Shown piece after piece: positions 17,416 to 25,945 of a stretch of DNA of 64,000 bases (positions within the stretch are counted from its first letter, which is position 1; each line of letters begins with the position of its first letter). The notes beneath the pieces were generated by a model. It worked only from the letters and a program-made list of their open reading frames with translations. It searched no databases and was not told the DNA's origin. The translations under genes were made by a program, and so were the position numbers. Source of the stretch: Planctomycetota bacterium (lineage in GTDB: Bacteria; Planctomycetota; UBA1135; GCA-002686595); the NCBI GenBank assembly GCA_016714045.1, contig JADJNY010000002.1:62001-126000 (forward strand). Reading direction: 5' to 3'.

Positions 17416-17533
17416 GGGTCGTGGGCTGCCGATAGATTCGGTACTTGTTCGGGTTCACCGGGTCGCACCCACCCGGCCCCGAACGAAGCGCAGCCGAGAT
17501 CCCCATCCCGTTCCCTTCGAGAAGGAATCCGCC

Positions 17534-17608
17534 ATGGCCGTCCTCCAACGCGATCCGACGACGTTCGTCTTCTTCTGTGTGGTCATCGCCGCCACGTTCC
17601 TGGTTTGA
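17534..17608 (+). CDS. 24-residue membrane leader peptide upstream of lexA
   Basis: A small open frame, ATG to TGA, preceded by a good Shine-Dalgarno sequence (AAGGA, 7 nt spacing). The peptide MAVLQRDPTTFVFFCVVIAA plus four residues (TFLV) has a short polar start and a single hydrophobic segment that could span the membrane. It stops 10 nt before the lexA ATG, which has no Shine-Dalgarno sequence of its own, so lexA may depend on translation of this peptide. Short membrane peptides linked to the SOS response are known elsewhere (for example Caulobacter SidA and Bacillus YneA), but no sequence similarity is claimed. Confidence 0.55.
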   Translation: MAVLQRDPTTFVFFCVVIAATFLV

Positions 17609-17618
17609 TCCCTCTCCG

Positions 17619-18236
17619 ATGAGCACGCCCCCCCTCACGCGCCGTCAGAAGGACATCCTCGACTTCTTCCGCGAGTACCAGGAGCGCAACGGCCTGTGGC
17701 CGACGCTCGAGGAGATCGCGCAGCACCTCGGCGTGAACAAGGTCACGGTCTTCGGGCACGTGGCCGAGCTCGAGAAGAAGGGCGTGATCAAGAAGCGGGC
17801 GAAGCGCGCGAGCCGCTCGCTCGCGATCGTGGGCAAGAAGGCCGCCGCGCCCGCCCGCACGCACGGCGTGCGCATCCTCGGCACGATCGCCGCCGGTCGC
17901 CCGATCTCGACGATCGAGACCGAAGAGGAGCTCGAGCTCGACCACATGCTCGGCCGCGGGCGCGACCTCTACGCGCTGCGCGTCAAGGGCAACTCGATGA
18001 TCGAGGACTCGATCCGCGACGGCGACGTCGTCGTCGTCGAGCGTCGCACGAACCCGCACAACGGCGAGACGGTCGTCGCCGTGCTCGAGGGCGAGGAAGC
18101 GACGCTCAAGCGCTACTACGACGAGGGCGACGTCGTGCGGCTCCAGCCCGCGAACGCGGAGCTGAACCCCGTGCGCGTGAAGAAGGACGCGCTCGAGATC
18201 CGCGGCGTGCTCGTCGCGGTCGTGCGGACGTTCTGA
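17619..18236 (+). CDS. lexA: LexA repressor
   Basis: A 205-residue SOS repressor and self-cleaving serine protease. The N-terminal winged helix (LTRRQKDILDFFREYQERNG, then WPTLEEIAQHLGVNKVTVFGH) binds DNA. The linker contains the Ala-Gly cleavage site in GTIAAGRPIS. The catalytic Ser is in VKGNSMIEDSI and the Lys in EATLKRYY, both present, so autocleavage is expected. The frame is open upstream but ATG at 17619 matches the family N-terminus. It sits 10 nt after the leader peptide and is followed by a hairpin at 18368. Confidence 0.95.
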   Translation: MSTPPLTRRQKDILDFFREYQERNGLWPTLEEIAQHLGVNKVTVFGHVAELEKKGVIKKRAKRASRSLAIVGKKAAAPARTHGVRILGTIAAGRPISTIETEEELELDHMLGRGRDLYALRVKGNSMIEDSIRDGDVVVVERRTNPHNGETVVAVLEGEEATLKRYYDEGDVVRLQPANAELNPVRVKKDALEIRGVLVAVVRTF

Positions 18237-18367
18237 CGCGCTGCGAGCCTCGGACGAGCTCGAGCGCTCGCGCGGGCTCTGTCCATCGGACGCCCGGCCG
18301 TTCCAGCGCGCTCCTTCCGTCCGACTCATTCGTTCCGACGCGCGAGGATCAGGAGCTTCGCGCGTCC

Positions 18368-18389
18368 GGGGGCCGCTCACGCGGCCTCC
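18368..18389 (+). terminator. Hairpin terminator after lexA
   Basis: GGCCGC, TCAC loop, GCGGCC, with three more weaker pairs at the base. It is located 130 nt after the lexA stop and before the next gene on the same strand. Confidence 0.5.
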
Positions 18390-18466
18390 GTGCTTTCCAG
18401 GGTTGCTCGCGCCGCTACCCGCGCGCCCCTATCCGCGCGCCAACAGAGCGTGATAGGAGTGGCAGC

Positions 18467-21400
18467 ATGCGCTCCGGCCTCCTCGCGCTCCTCCTCGCCC
18501 TCGGTTCCTCGGCCTGCGTCTCGACCAGCGCGGACGCGACCCGCGCGCCGATCACGCTCCCGTCGCTGCTCGCGGAGCTGAACGACCCCGCCGCGCTCGC
18601 GCGCTGGCCGTCGCCCGAGTACCGCACGCTCCAGGCGTCGAGCTACCACCGCGCATCGACGCACCGCGACCAGGCCGATCGAAGCGACCGCGGCTGGTTC
18701 GCCGACTCGGACGGCACCGGGTTCGTGCGCACGGAGCGCGTGAACGGCCGCGACGAGTTCGTGCTGATGGAGCACGACGGCCCCGGCGCGCTGACGCGCC
18801 TGTGGACGCCGTTCTTCTACGACGACTTCGGCGAGCGCACGGGACCCAACGTGCGCATCTACCTCGACGGCGCGAGCGAGCCCGTGATCGACGAGCCCTT
18901 GATCGCGCTCGTGCGTGGGGAGGGGACGTTCCGGCCGCCGCTCGCGACGAAGACGGCGCGCGCGGGCGACAGCTACGTGCCGATCCCGTTCGCGCGCTCG
19001 TGCAAGGTCACGATGAGCGCGAAGCCGTTCTACTTCACGATCGCGTACCGCGCGTACGAGCCGGGCACCGTCGTCGAGACGTTCACGCGCGCGGGCCTCG
19101 CCGCGGCCGAGCGCGCGCTCGCGGAGACCGCGCGGCGTCTCGCGGACCGTTCCGTGCCGAGGACCGCCGCCAACGGTCACGAGAGCGCTGCGAGCGGCGC
19201 GGCGGTCCCGGCGGGCAGCGCGCGCGCGACCGTGCGCGCGGGCGAGTGCCTCGAAATCGCGTCGCCGGCGGGACCGCGCGCGTTGACGCGCTTCGAGCTG
19301 CGCGTGCCGGACGTCGTGCGCGATCCGGCGCTCTTGCGCTCGACCGTGCTCGCGTTCACGTTCGACGGCGAGGAGAGCGTCTGGTGCCCGCTCGGCGACT
19401 TCTTCTGCAGCGCGGACGAGCTCCATCCGTTCGACACGTTCGCGCGCACCGCGAGCGCGGACGGGACGTTCACGTGCCGCTGGACGATGCCCTACGCCGA
19501 CAGCGCCGTCGTGCGCGTCCTCAACCTGTCGAAGGAGGGGCTCGAGCTCGACCTCTCCGTCGACACGGCGCCGTGGACGTGGGACGACCGTTCCATGCAC
19601 TTCCACGCGCGCTGGCGGCCCGACGACGTCGCGCCGGGCACGCCTTTCCAGGACTGGGAGTTCCTCTCGATCGTGGGCCGCGGCGTCTTCGTCGGCGACG
19701 CGCTCAGCGCGCTCAACGTGCAGGGCAGTTGGTGGGGCGAGGGCGACGAGAAGCAATACGTCGACGGCGACTGGGCGCGCGGCTTCCCGTCCATCTTCGG
19801 CACGGGCACCGAGGACTACTACGGCTGGGCCGGCGGCGAAGTGCCGTCGCGCGACGACGAATTCTCGACGCCGTTCCTCGCCAACGTGCGCGTCGGCGGG
19901 CTCGACGAGCACGGCGGCCCCGCGCCGGGCCGCGTCACGAACGGCTTCAACGTGTCGACGCGCGCGCGCGCGCTCGACGCGCTCCCGTTCCGCGAGCGCT
20001 TCCGCTTCGACCTCGAGGCGTCGTTCGGCACGGACATCCGCAAACCGTGGAACGTGCTCGGCTACTCGGCGGTCGCGTTCTACTACGCGTTCCCCGGCGC
20101 GCGCGACGACCGCCCGGCACGGCCCGACCGCGCGGCGGAGCCGATCCTGCGCTTCGACGCGCTCGCGGAGCGCGCACGAGACCTGCGCGACGTTCCGGCG
20201 GAGCTCGCGCCCGTCGTCGACTGGATCCGAGCGAACGCGCTGCCCTTCGACGCGCGCGGGCTCGACGAGTCCCAGGTCGGCGCGCTCGGGCGCGATGCGT
20301 TCGGCGACGGCGCGCACGCGAACGACGCGTCGGTCGTCGGCGCGAGGAAGGCCGAGGGCCCGAGCACGAGGGACTCCTTCCTCGCCGACCGCGACGTCGC
20401 GGTGATCGCGCGCGCTCTAGCGAACGCGCGCGTCGTGGGCCTCGGCGAAGCGACGCACGGCCAGCACGAGAGCTTCGAGACGAAGCGCGCGATCACGCTG
20501 GCCCTCGTGCGCGAGCACGGCTTCCGCGTCGTCGCGTACGAAGCGAGCTCCGCCCGCGCGCGCGCGAGCGACGCGTACGTGCAGGGCGAGTCCGACGACC
20601 TCGCCGCCGCGATGAAGGGCCTCGGCATGCTCGTGTGGAACGTCGAGGAGAACGCGGCGCTCTTCGAGGACCTGCGCGCGTGGAACCGCTCCGCCGCGCC
20701 TGCCGACCGCGTGCATCTCGTTGGCGTCGACGTCCAGGATCCCGAGGCCGCTGCGAAGCGCCTCGCCGAGCTCGTCGGCGCCGTGCTGCCCGACGTCGCG
20801 AAGTCGGCGCTCGCGTTCGCGCCCGAGATCGAAGCCGCGGTTCCGAAGCTGTGGCGCGGCGAGACGGAGGAGTACGAGCGCATCACGAAGCTCGCGGAAG
20901 GCGTGCTCGCCGCCGTCGAAGGCGCGGGCGATGCGCTCGGCTCCGCGGCAGGCGAGGCCGTGCTGCGCGCGCGCGAGCTGCGCCGCGGGATCGGCATGCA
21001 CCACTCGCCGGGCGGGCGCGATGCGGCGATGGGGGAGATGCTCCTCGATGCGCTCGAGCGCGCCGGTCCAGCCGCGAAGGCCGTGCTCTGGGCGCACGAC
21101 GGGCACGTGACGAACGGCGCGCTGCGCTACCTCGGGAGCGAGGAGCCCGCGACGGGCGGCGTGCTGAAGCGCGCGCTGGGGAAGGACTACGTCGCGGTCG
21201 GCTTCGCGTACGGCGCGGGCGAGTTCCACGCGCTCGCGAAGGACGCGGCGGGAACGTGGGGTTTCACGCGTTACCGCACGGCGCCGCCGCCCGCGGGCTC
21301 GCTGGAGGAGCCGTTCCACCGCGCACGCCCCGGCTCGTTCTTCGTCGACTTGCGCGGCGCGCCGCGCGAAGGCCCGGTCGCGGCATGGCTCGACGCGGGC

Positions 21401-21565
21401 CACGGAAAGCGCTGGTACGGCGGCTACGGCGTGCCGGAGGACGCGTTCGATCAATCCGCGGACACGACCAAGCTCCTGCCGACGTTCCCGCGCGCCGACT
21501 ACGACGCGCTCGTCTACCTGGAGCGCACGACGCCGTCGCGGCCGTTCCGCGCGCGAGGGAAGTGA
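18467..21565 (+). CDS. GH172 (DUF2961) - erythromycin-esterase-like fusion lipoprotein
   Basis: A 1032-residue lipoprotein (lipobox LGSSAC at residues 12-17). Residues about 35-560 are a DUF2961 domain, the family now called glycoside hydrolase 172. They include WTPFFYDDFGERTGPNVRIY, FFCSADELHPF and GTGTEDYYGWA near residue 445. Known GH172 members act on fructofuranosides and related glycosides. Residues about 640-1020 match the erythromycin-esterase family: VVGLGEATHGQHESFETKR near 654, then FRVVAYEAS, and AVLWAHDGHVTNGA with the expected histidine. The fusion suggests removal of an acyl or cyclic ester group together with glycoside cleavage on an exported substrate; that is inference. ATG with GGAG about 8 nt upstream. 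The gene ends 10 nt from the convergent ABC-F gene. Confidence 0.88.
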   Translation: MRSGLLALLLALGSSACVSTSADATRAPITLPSLLAELNDPAALARWPSPEYRTLQASSYHRASTHRDQADRSDRGWFADSDGTGFVRTERVNGRDEFVLMEHDGPGALTRLWTPFFYDDFGERTGPNVRIYLDGASEPVIDEPLIALVRGEGTFRPPLATKTARAGDSYVPIPFARSCKVTMSAKPFYFTIAYRAYEPGTVVETFTRAGLAAAERALAETARRLADRSVPRTAANGHESAASGAAVPAGSARATVRAGECLEIASPAGPRALTRFELRVPDVVRDPALLRSTVLAFTFDGEESVWCPLGDFFCSADELHPFDTFARTASADGTFTCRWTMPYADSAVVRVLNLSKEGLELDLSVDTAPWTWDDRSMHFHARWRPDDVAPGTPFQDWEFLSIVGRGVFVGDALSALNVQGSWWGEGDEKQYVDGDWARGFPSIFGTGTEDYYGWAGGEVPSRDDEFSTPFLANVRVGGLDEHGGPAPGRVTNGFNVSTRARALDALPFRERFRFDLEASFGTDIRKPWNVLGYSAVAFYYAFPGARDDRPARPDRAAEPILRFDALAERARDLRDVPAELAPVVDWIRANALPFDARGLDESQVGALGRDAFGDGAHANDASVVGARKAEGPSTRDSFLADRDVAVIARALANARVVGLGEATHGQHESFETKRAITLALVREHGFRVVAYEASSARARASDAYVQGESDDLAAAMKGLGMLVWNVEENAALFEDLRAWNRSAAPADRVHLVGVDVQDPEAAAKRLAELVGAVLPDVAKSALAFAPEIEAAVPKLWRGETEEYERITKLAEGVLAAVEGAGDALGSAAGEAVLRARELRRGIGMHHSPGGRDAAMGEMLLDALERAGPAAKAVLWAHDGHVTNGALRYLGSEEPATGGVLKRALGKDYVAVGFAYGAGEFHALAKDAAGTWGFTRYRTAPPPAGSLEEPFHRARPGSFFVDLRGAPREGPVAAWLDAGHGKRWYGGYGVPEDAFDQSADTTKLLPTFPRADYDALVYLERTTPSRPFRARGK

Positions 21566-21575
21566 GCCGCGCGCG

Positions 21576-23480
21576 TCACGCGATCCACTCTTCCCACTGC
21601 TTGTTCGCGTCGCCGAGGTCGCGCTCGATCTCCGCCAGTCGGAACTGGAGCTCCTTCATCTTCGCCGCGTTGCGATAGACGTCTTCGGTCACGAGCGACG
21701 CGTTGATCGTGTCGCGCTCCTGCTCGAGCTCCATGATCTTCTTCTCGAGCTTCTCGAAGGCCCAGGGGTTCTTGATCTTGCCCGGCTGCGTCTTCTTCTC
21801 GGGTTCGGGGGCCTTCGGCGCGGGTTTCGGCGCCGCGGCGGCCTTGCGCGCCTTCTCCGCGCTCGCGACGCCGGCTTCCTCGGCCTTGCGCTCGCGCCAG
21901 AACGAGTAGTTCCCCGCGTAGCTCGTCACGCCGCCGTCGTCGACCTCGAGGATGCGGTTGCAGAGCCCGTCCAAGAACTCGCGGTCGTGGCTGATGCACA
22001 CGATGGCGCCGTCGAAGTCGCCGAGCATCTCCTCGAGCGACGTGCGCGCCGCGAGGTCGAGGTGGTTCGTCGGCTCGTCCATCGCGAGCCACGACGGATG
22101 GCTGAGCGTGAGCTTCGCCAGGCACAACCGCGCGCGCTCGCCGCCCGAGAGCGACGCGACCGACGCGTCGATGTCGTTCCCGCGGAAGAGGAAGCGCGCG
22201 AGGTGGTTCCGGATCTCCTGGTCCGTCATCTGCGGCCAGTGACGGCGGATTTCGGTGTACGGCGTGCCGTCGTCGCGCAGCTCGCTCGTGTCCTGGTCGT
22301 AGTACCCGCACGCCGCCTTGTGGCCGAGCTCGACGACGCCCGCGCTCGCTTCGCGGCGGCCCGCGAGGATCTTCAGCAGCGTCGACTTGCCCGCGCCGTT
22401 GCGCCCGAGGATGCCGATGCGCTCGCCACGGCCGATGCGCAGGTCGAGGTCCTGGATCAGCGGCTTCTGCGGATCGAACCACGCGCCGAGTCCGCGCGTC
22501 TCGAGCACGATCTCGCCGCCGCGCTCGGCCTTCGGCGGGTGGATCACGGGCTTGCGCACGTCGTTGAACGGCGCCTGCACGAGCTCGAGGTTCTGGAGCT
22601 TCTTCTCGCGCCCCTTCGCCTCGGCCGTGCGCTGGCTGCCCATGTGCTTCTTGATGAACTCGCGCTCCTTGCGGAGGAAGTCCTGCTGCTCCTCGTACGC
22701 TCGGAGGTCGCTCGTGAAGCGCTCCTCCTTCAAGCGCACGTACTGCGCGTAGTTGCCCGTGTAGCGGACGAGCGTGCCGCGCTCGAGCTCGTAGATCGTC
22801 TCGACCGCGTTCGTGAGGAGTCGGCGGTCGTGGCTGACGACGAGCACGGCGCTCTTGAGCTGGCGGATCCAGTTCTCGATCCACTCGATGCCGGGCAGGT
22901 CGAGGTGGTTGGTCGGTTCGTCGAGCAGGATCAGATCGCCGCCCGCGACGAGCTCGCGCGCGAGCGCCACGCGGCTCTTCTCGCCGCCGGAGAGCGTGCG
23001 CGCCTCGCGCTCCCAGAACTCGGGCACGAGGCCGATGCCGCGCAGCACGGACTCGACGCGGCGTTCGGTCTCGTACCCGCCGAGCAGCTCGACGTGGTGG
23101 TGGAGCTCGTCGTGCTCCTTCACGGCGCGCTCGAGCTCGGGGCCTTCGACCTCGCCCATGATGCGCGTGAGCTCCTCGAGCCGAGCCAGCGCCTTGCGCG
23201 TCTCCTCGAGACCGAGCTCGACGAACGCGCGCACCTTGACGCCGGGCGCGAACTCGGGCCGCTGCGGCACGTGACCGAGCGTCGCGCCCTTGCGCAGCGT
23301 GATCGAGCCCCAGTCGGGGTGCTCGTGGCCCTCGATCATGCGCAAGAGCGTCGTCTTGCCGCCGCCGTTGCGGCCGACGAGCCCGACCTTCTCGCCGGGG
23401 TCGATGCGCATCGAGGCGCCGCGCAGGATCTCCTGCGCGCCGAAGTGCTTCTGGACGTCTTCGAGGATGAGGAGGGACAC
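21576..23480 (-). CDS. ABC-F family ATPase (Uup/EttA-like)
   Basis: A 634-residue soluble protein with two ATP-binding cassettes and no membrane segment. Cassette 1 has GLVGRNGGGKTT, LSGGEKSRVALA and LLDEPTNHLD. Cassette 2 has GILGRNGAGKST, LSGGERARLCLA and MDEPTNHLD. The linker between them is long and charged, and a Lys/Glu-rich coiled coil closes the C-terminus, as in Uup/YheS-type ABC-F proteins. ABC-F proteins act on ribosomes; which subfamily this is cannot be settled by eye. The start is GTG. A TAGTCT hexamer lies about 35 nt upstream. Confidence 0.92.
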   Translation of the reverse strand: MSLLILEDVQKHFGAQEILRGASMRIDPGEKVGLVGRNGGGKTTLLRMIEGHEHPDWGSITLRKGATLGHVPQRPEFAPGVKVRAFVELGLEETRKALARLEELTRIMGEVEGPELERAVKEHDELHHHVELLGGYETERRVESVLRGIGLVPEFWEREARTLSGGEKSRVALARELVAGGDLILLDEPTNHLDLPGIEWIENWIRQLKSAVLVVSHDRRLLTNAVETIYELERGTLVRYTGNYAQYVRLKEERFTSDLRAYEEQQDFLRKEREFIKKHMGSQRTAEAKGREKKLQNLELVQAPFNDVRKPVIHPPKAERGGEIVLETRGLGAWFDPQKPLIQDLDLRIGRGERIGILGRNGAGKSTLLKILAGRREASAGVVELGHKAACGYYDQDTSELRDDGTPYTEIRRHWPQMTDQEIRNHLARFLFRGNDIDASVASLSGGERARLCLAKLTLSHPSWLAMDEPTNHLDLAARTSLEEMLGDFDGAIVCISHDREFLDGLCNRILEVDDGGVTSYAGNYSFWRERKAEEAGVASAEKARKAAAAPKPAPKAPEPEKKTQPGKIKNPWAFEKLEKKIMELEQERDTINASLVTEDVYRNAAKMKELQFRLAEIERDLGDANKQWEEWIA

Positions 23481-23546
23481 GGGTGGGCGCGCTTCGGGGC
23501 GGAGAGACTACAGCGCGCGCAACGTTCTCGCGAGGCGCCCGGCCGT

Positions 23547-23559
23547 GGAAACGCTTTCC
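23547..23559. promoter_or_regulatory. 13-bp palindrome GGAAA-CGC-TTTCC
   Basis: It is located between the divergent ABC-F gene and the gene at 23715. The exact reverse complement (GGAAAGCGTTTCC) occurs before the glycosyltransferase gene (46272-46284), and a variant at 42314-42326. The shape recalls LacI-family or cre-type operators. Confidence 0.3.
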
Positions 23560-23714
23560 GGGGCGAGCGCGCGGAGTGGAAGCGCGTGCCGGTGGGCTCG
23601 AGCGAAGCTCGGCACGCGCAAGTCGCGTCGCCAGCGAGCCATCCGTCGCGATGGAGGACCGCGCAAGGAGAAACCCCTCAAGCTCCGCCGCCGAACTCCG
23701 ATCCTCGAAACACC

Positions 23715-24215
23715 ATGAACATCCAGCAGTTCGGCGCCCCCCAGCGCAACCTCTTCGTCCAGCCCGGTTCCACCACGGCGACGTCGGCGAAGGCGGCAGC
23801 GTCGGCAACGAACGCGACTCGCTCTCAGCAGGCCGCGCCCGCTCCCGATGCCGCCCCTTCGGCTCCCGTCGAACCCGCGATGCGGCGACGCATCGAGCAC
23901 TTCGTCGAGCGTGCTGACAAGCGCATCGACCACCTCCTCGAAAACAACAAGCTGACCACGCGCCAGCAGGAAGCCCTGCGCGCGGCGCAGGAGACGTTCC
24001 ACTCGCAGATGGGACGCCTCGATCGCGCCCTCGACGGCGGCGAAGCGAACGAGGCGATGCACAACATCCTCTCGAGCCTGCGCGGATCGATCGACTCGAT
24101 CCTCCAGGAGCCCACGCCCGCCAACGGATCGGGGCTCGCCGCGGTGAAGCCCGACACCGTCGACGGCAAGACCACGCGCCGCGGGAGCGCGAACCAGATC
24201 GACACGCTCGCCTGA
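23715..24215 (+). CDS. Small hypothetical protein with helical core
   Basis: A 166-residue protein without signal peptide or membrane segment; I do not recognise a family. Residues 1-55 are Ala/Pro/Thr/Ser-rich and probably disordered. About 55-130 are predicted helical and charged (RRIEHFVERADKRIDHLLEN, then TRQQEALRAAQETFHSQMGR). The tail is disordered. It is real rather than a shadow: codon usage fits, the start lies in a gap between divergent genes, and a perfect 13-bp terminator follows 84 nt after the stop. Confidence 0.7.
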   Translation: MNIQQFGAPQRNLFVQPGSTTATSAKAAASATNATRSQQAAPAPDAAPSAPVEPAMRRRIEHFVERADKRIDHLLENNKLTTRQQEALRAAQETFHSQMGRLDRALDGGEANEAMHNILSSLRGSIDSILQEPTPANGSGLAAVKPDTVDGKTTRRGSANQIDTLA

Positions 24216-24298
24216 TCGACGCGAGCGGAGGAAGGAGCGCACCGGCGCCGACCTCCGCTCCGCCGAGCGCGTTCCCGACCGGAGGCCGCTGTTCTTCC

Positions 24299-24330
24299 GC
24301 CGCGCCCGAGGCTTCGACCTCGGGCGCGGC
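24299..24330 (+). terminator. Perfect 13-bp hairpin terminator
   Basis: GCCGCGCCCGAGG, loop CTTCGA, and its exact reverse complement, followed by a pyrimidine stretch. It serves the gene ending at 24215. Confidence 0.8.
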
Positions 24331-24452
24331 ATCTCTCTTCAAAAGGAGGCCATCCGCATGCCGCCTTCACGACGGGGGAGGTCGCCCGGGTGGGCCGCGC
24401 CGAGCGCCCGCGCTGGGGGAAATTGGTCACGCGTGGTCAGCGCCGTGGACGG

Positions 24453-25331
24453 TCAAAGGCGCGGGTCGAGCGCCCGAGTTCGGGCGCGCCGGCGCAGCAC
24501 GAGCACGACGTCGAGGAGCTCGCCGTCGAGCGCGCGCGGCTTCGTCGCGTCGTGCGTGAAGTCGTAGGTCGCGACGTGTTCGAAAGCGGGTACGCGGGCG
24601 AGGAGCGTCTTCAGCTCGCGCACGTCGTAGGTGCGGAAACGCCAGCGGGTCTCGGAGCGGAGCTCCTTCCCGTTCGTCGTCACAACCAGGCGTGTGCGAA
24701 CGTCCTCGAGACGCTTCGAGCGCTCCGCGGGCTCGACCTGCGTGTTGCAGACGACGCGCGCGCGGCCGTCGCGCGCGACCCAGCGCTCGCGCGAGCGCGA
24801 ACGGCTCGCGTAGTCGGTGAGGTGCAGACCGAGCACGTACACGCCGCCCGGCACGAGCGCGTCGGCGACGCAGCGCAGGTGGTTCGTCGCGGCGCGTTCG
24901 TCCTGCAGGTACTTGAACGTACTGACGAGGCAGTGGGCGAGGTCGAAGCGCGCGCGCGTCGTGAACGCGCTCATGTCGCCGACGGCGAGCGAGGCGCGCA
25001 GCTTCGACTTCGAGAGTCGCGCGCGCGCGAAGTCGAGCATGCGCTCGTTCAGGTCGAAGCCGTGGACGGTGTGCCCGCGCCGCGCGAGCTCCGCGACGAG
25101 CCGTCCGCTGCCGCACGCGGGCTCGAGGACGCGCAGGGGCCGCGCGGAGCTCCTCGTCGCGTCGCTGGGGGCTCCACGAGCGCGCACGCGCTTCTCTCGA
25201 CCAGCCGCGCCGCCCGCGTGGAGAGCGTGGACGGCCTCGAGGAAGTCCGCCTCGCGCTCGGTGCCCTCGTCGAAGACGAGGTCGTACCAACGCGGCGTGT
25301 CGTACCAGTCGAGCTCTTCGTAGCGCGGCAT
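24453..25331 (-). CDS. Class I SAM-dependent methyltransferase
   Basis: A 292-residue cytoplasmic methyltransferase. Motif I is LRVLEPACGSGRLVAELARR, the acidic residue that binds the SAM ribose is in HGFDLNERML, and DLAHCLVSTFKYL and VPGGVYVLGLHL follow. The N-terminus (YEELDWYDTPRWYDLVFDEG) is typical of small-molecule methyltransferases that act on unknown substrates. The gene is monocistronic, with a TACGAT hexamer 11 nt before the ATG and no Shine-Dalgarno sequence. The convergent 24331-24452 gap holds a very good ribosome-binding site (see findings). Confidence 0.85.
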   Translation of the reverse strand: MPRYEELDWYDTPRWYDLVFDEGTEREADFLEAVHALHAGGAAGREKRVRARGAPSDATRSSARPLRVLEPACGSGRLVAELARRGHTVHGFDLNERMLDFARARLSKSKLRASLAVGDMSAFTTRARFDLAHCLVSTFKYLQDERAATNHLRCVADALVPGGVYVLGLHLTDYASRSRSRERWVARDGRARVVCNTQVEPAERSKRLEDVRTRLVVTTNGKELRSETRWRFRTYDVRELKTLLARVPAFEHVATYDFTHDATKPRALDGELLDVVLVLRRRARTRALDPRL

Positions 25332-25393
25332 GCGGGCGCGGGATCGTAGCGCGCGAGCCCCCCTGCCGCGCCAGGGGGCCTGCGACAGCGCGT

Positions 25394-25945
25394 TTGCGGT
25401 GCGCTCGCGTCGCGGCGAGCATCGGAGGCGTGGACGCTCTGCGTGGCTTCGCCTGCTGCTTCGCGCCGTTCCTCGCGCTCGTGCTCGGCCTCGTCGCGAT
25501 GGCGACGCTGCGCTCCGCGCGCGCGGAGGAAGGGGAGCAAAGGGAACGGCTCGAGAAACACGGGCGGAGGCTCCGCACGTTCGCGCTCGCGCTGCTCGCG
25601 ACGGCGTTCGTCGGCCTCGGCGTCACGTGCGCGCCGCACGTCGTGCCGCAGCTGTGGATCCCGACGCTCGAGCGCACGAGCGCGCCGATCGTCGACGCGG
25701 TCGAGCACTACACGCGCGATCACGGCCGGCCGCCGCAACAGGCGGGCGAGCTCTTCCCGGACTACCTGTCCGCGTGGCCCGACTCGGGCTACCCGAGGCA
25801 GGACAAGGTCTCGTACGAGTGCTACGAATCGAGCCCCGGCGCCTACACGTGGTCGTTGCGCGTGTGGACCGGCATCGGGCTCGAGGACGACAGCTCGCTC
25901 GTGTGGTCTTCGAGGACGCGCGAGTGGAGCGGGAGCACCTGGTGA
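25394..25945 (+). CDS. Small membrane protein with pilin-like C-terminal region, paralogue 1
   Basis: A 183-residue protein with two hydrophobic segments (about 18-38 and 62-82), then an exported part with AVEHYTRDHGRPPQQAGEL and YLSAWPDSGYP. This is the pattern of type II secretion pseudopilin-like C-termini. A second copy (26548) and a broken one (25942) follow. The start is uncertain: TTG at 25394 aligns best with the paralogue, which has a similar short lead before (G/S)VD and GFACC; a GTG at 25430 is the alternative. The function is unknown. Confidence 0.65.
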   Translation: MRCARVAASIGGVDALRGFACCFAPFLALVLGLVAMATLRSARAEEGEQRERLEKHGRRLRTFALALLATAFVGLGVTCAPHVVPQLWIPTLERTSAPIVDAVEHYTRDHGRPPQQAGELFPDYLSAWPDSGYPRQDKVSYECYESSPGAYTWSLRVWTGIGLEDDSSLVWSSRTREWSGSTW

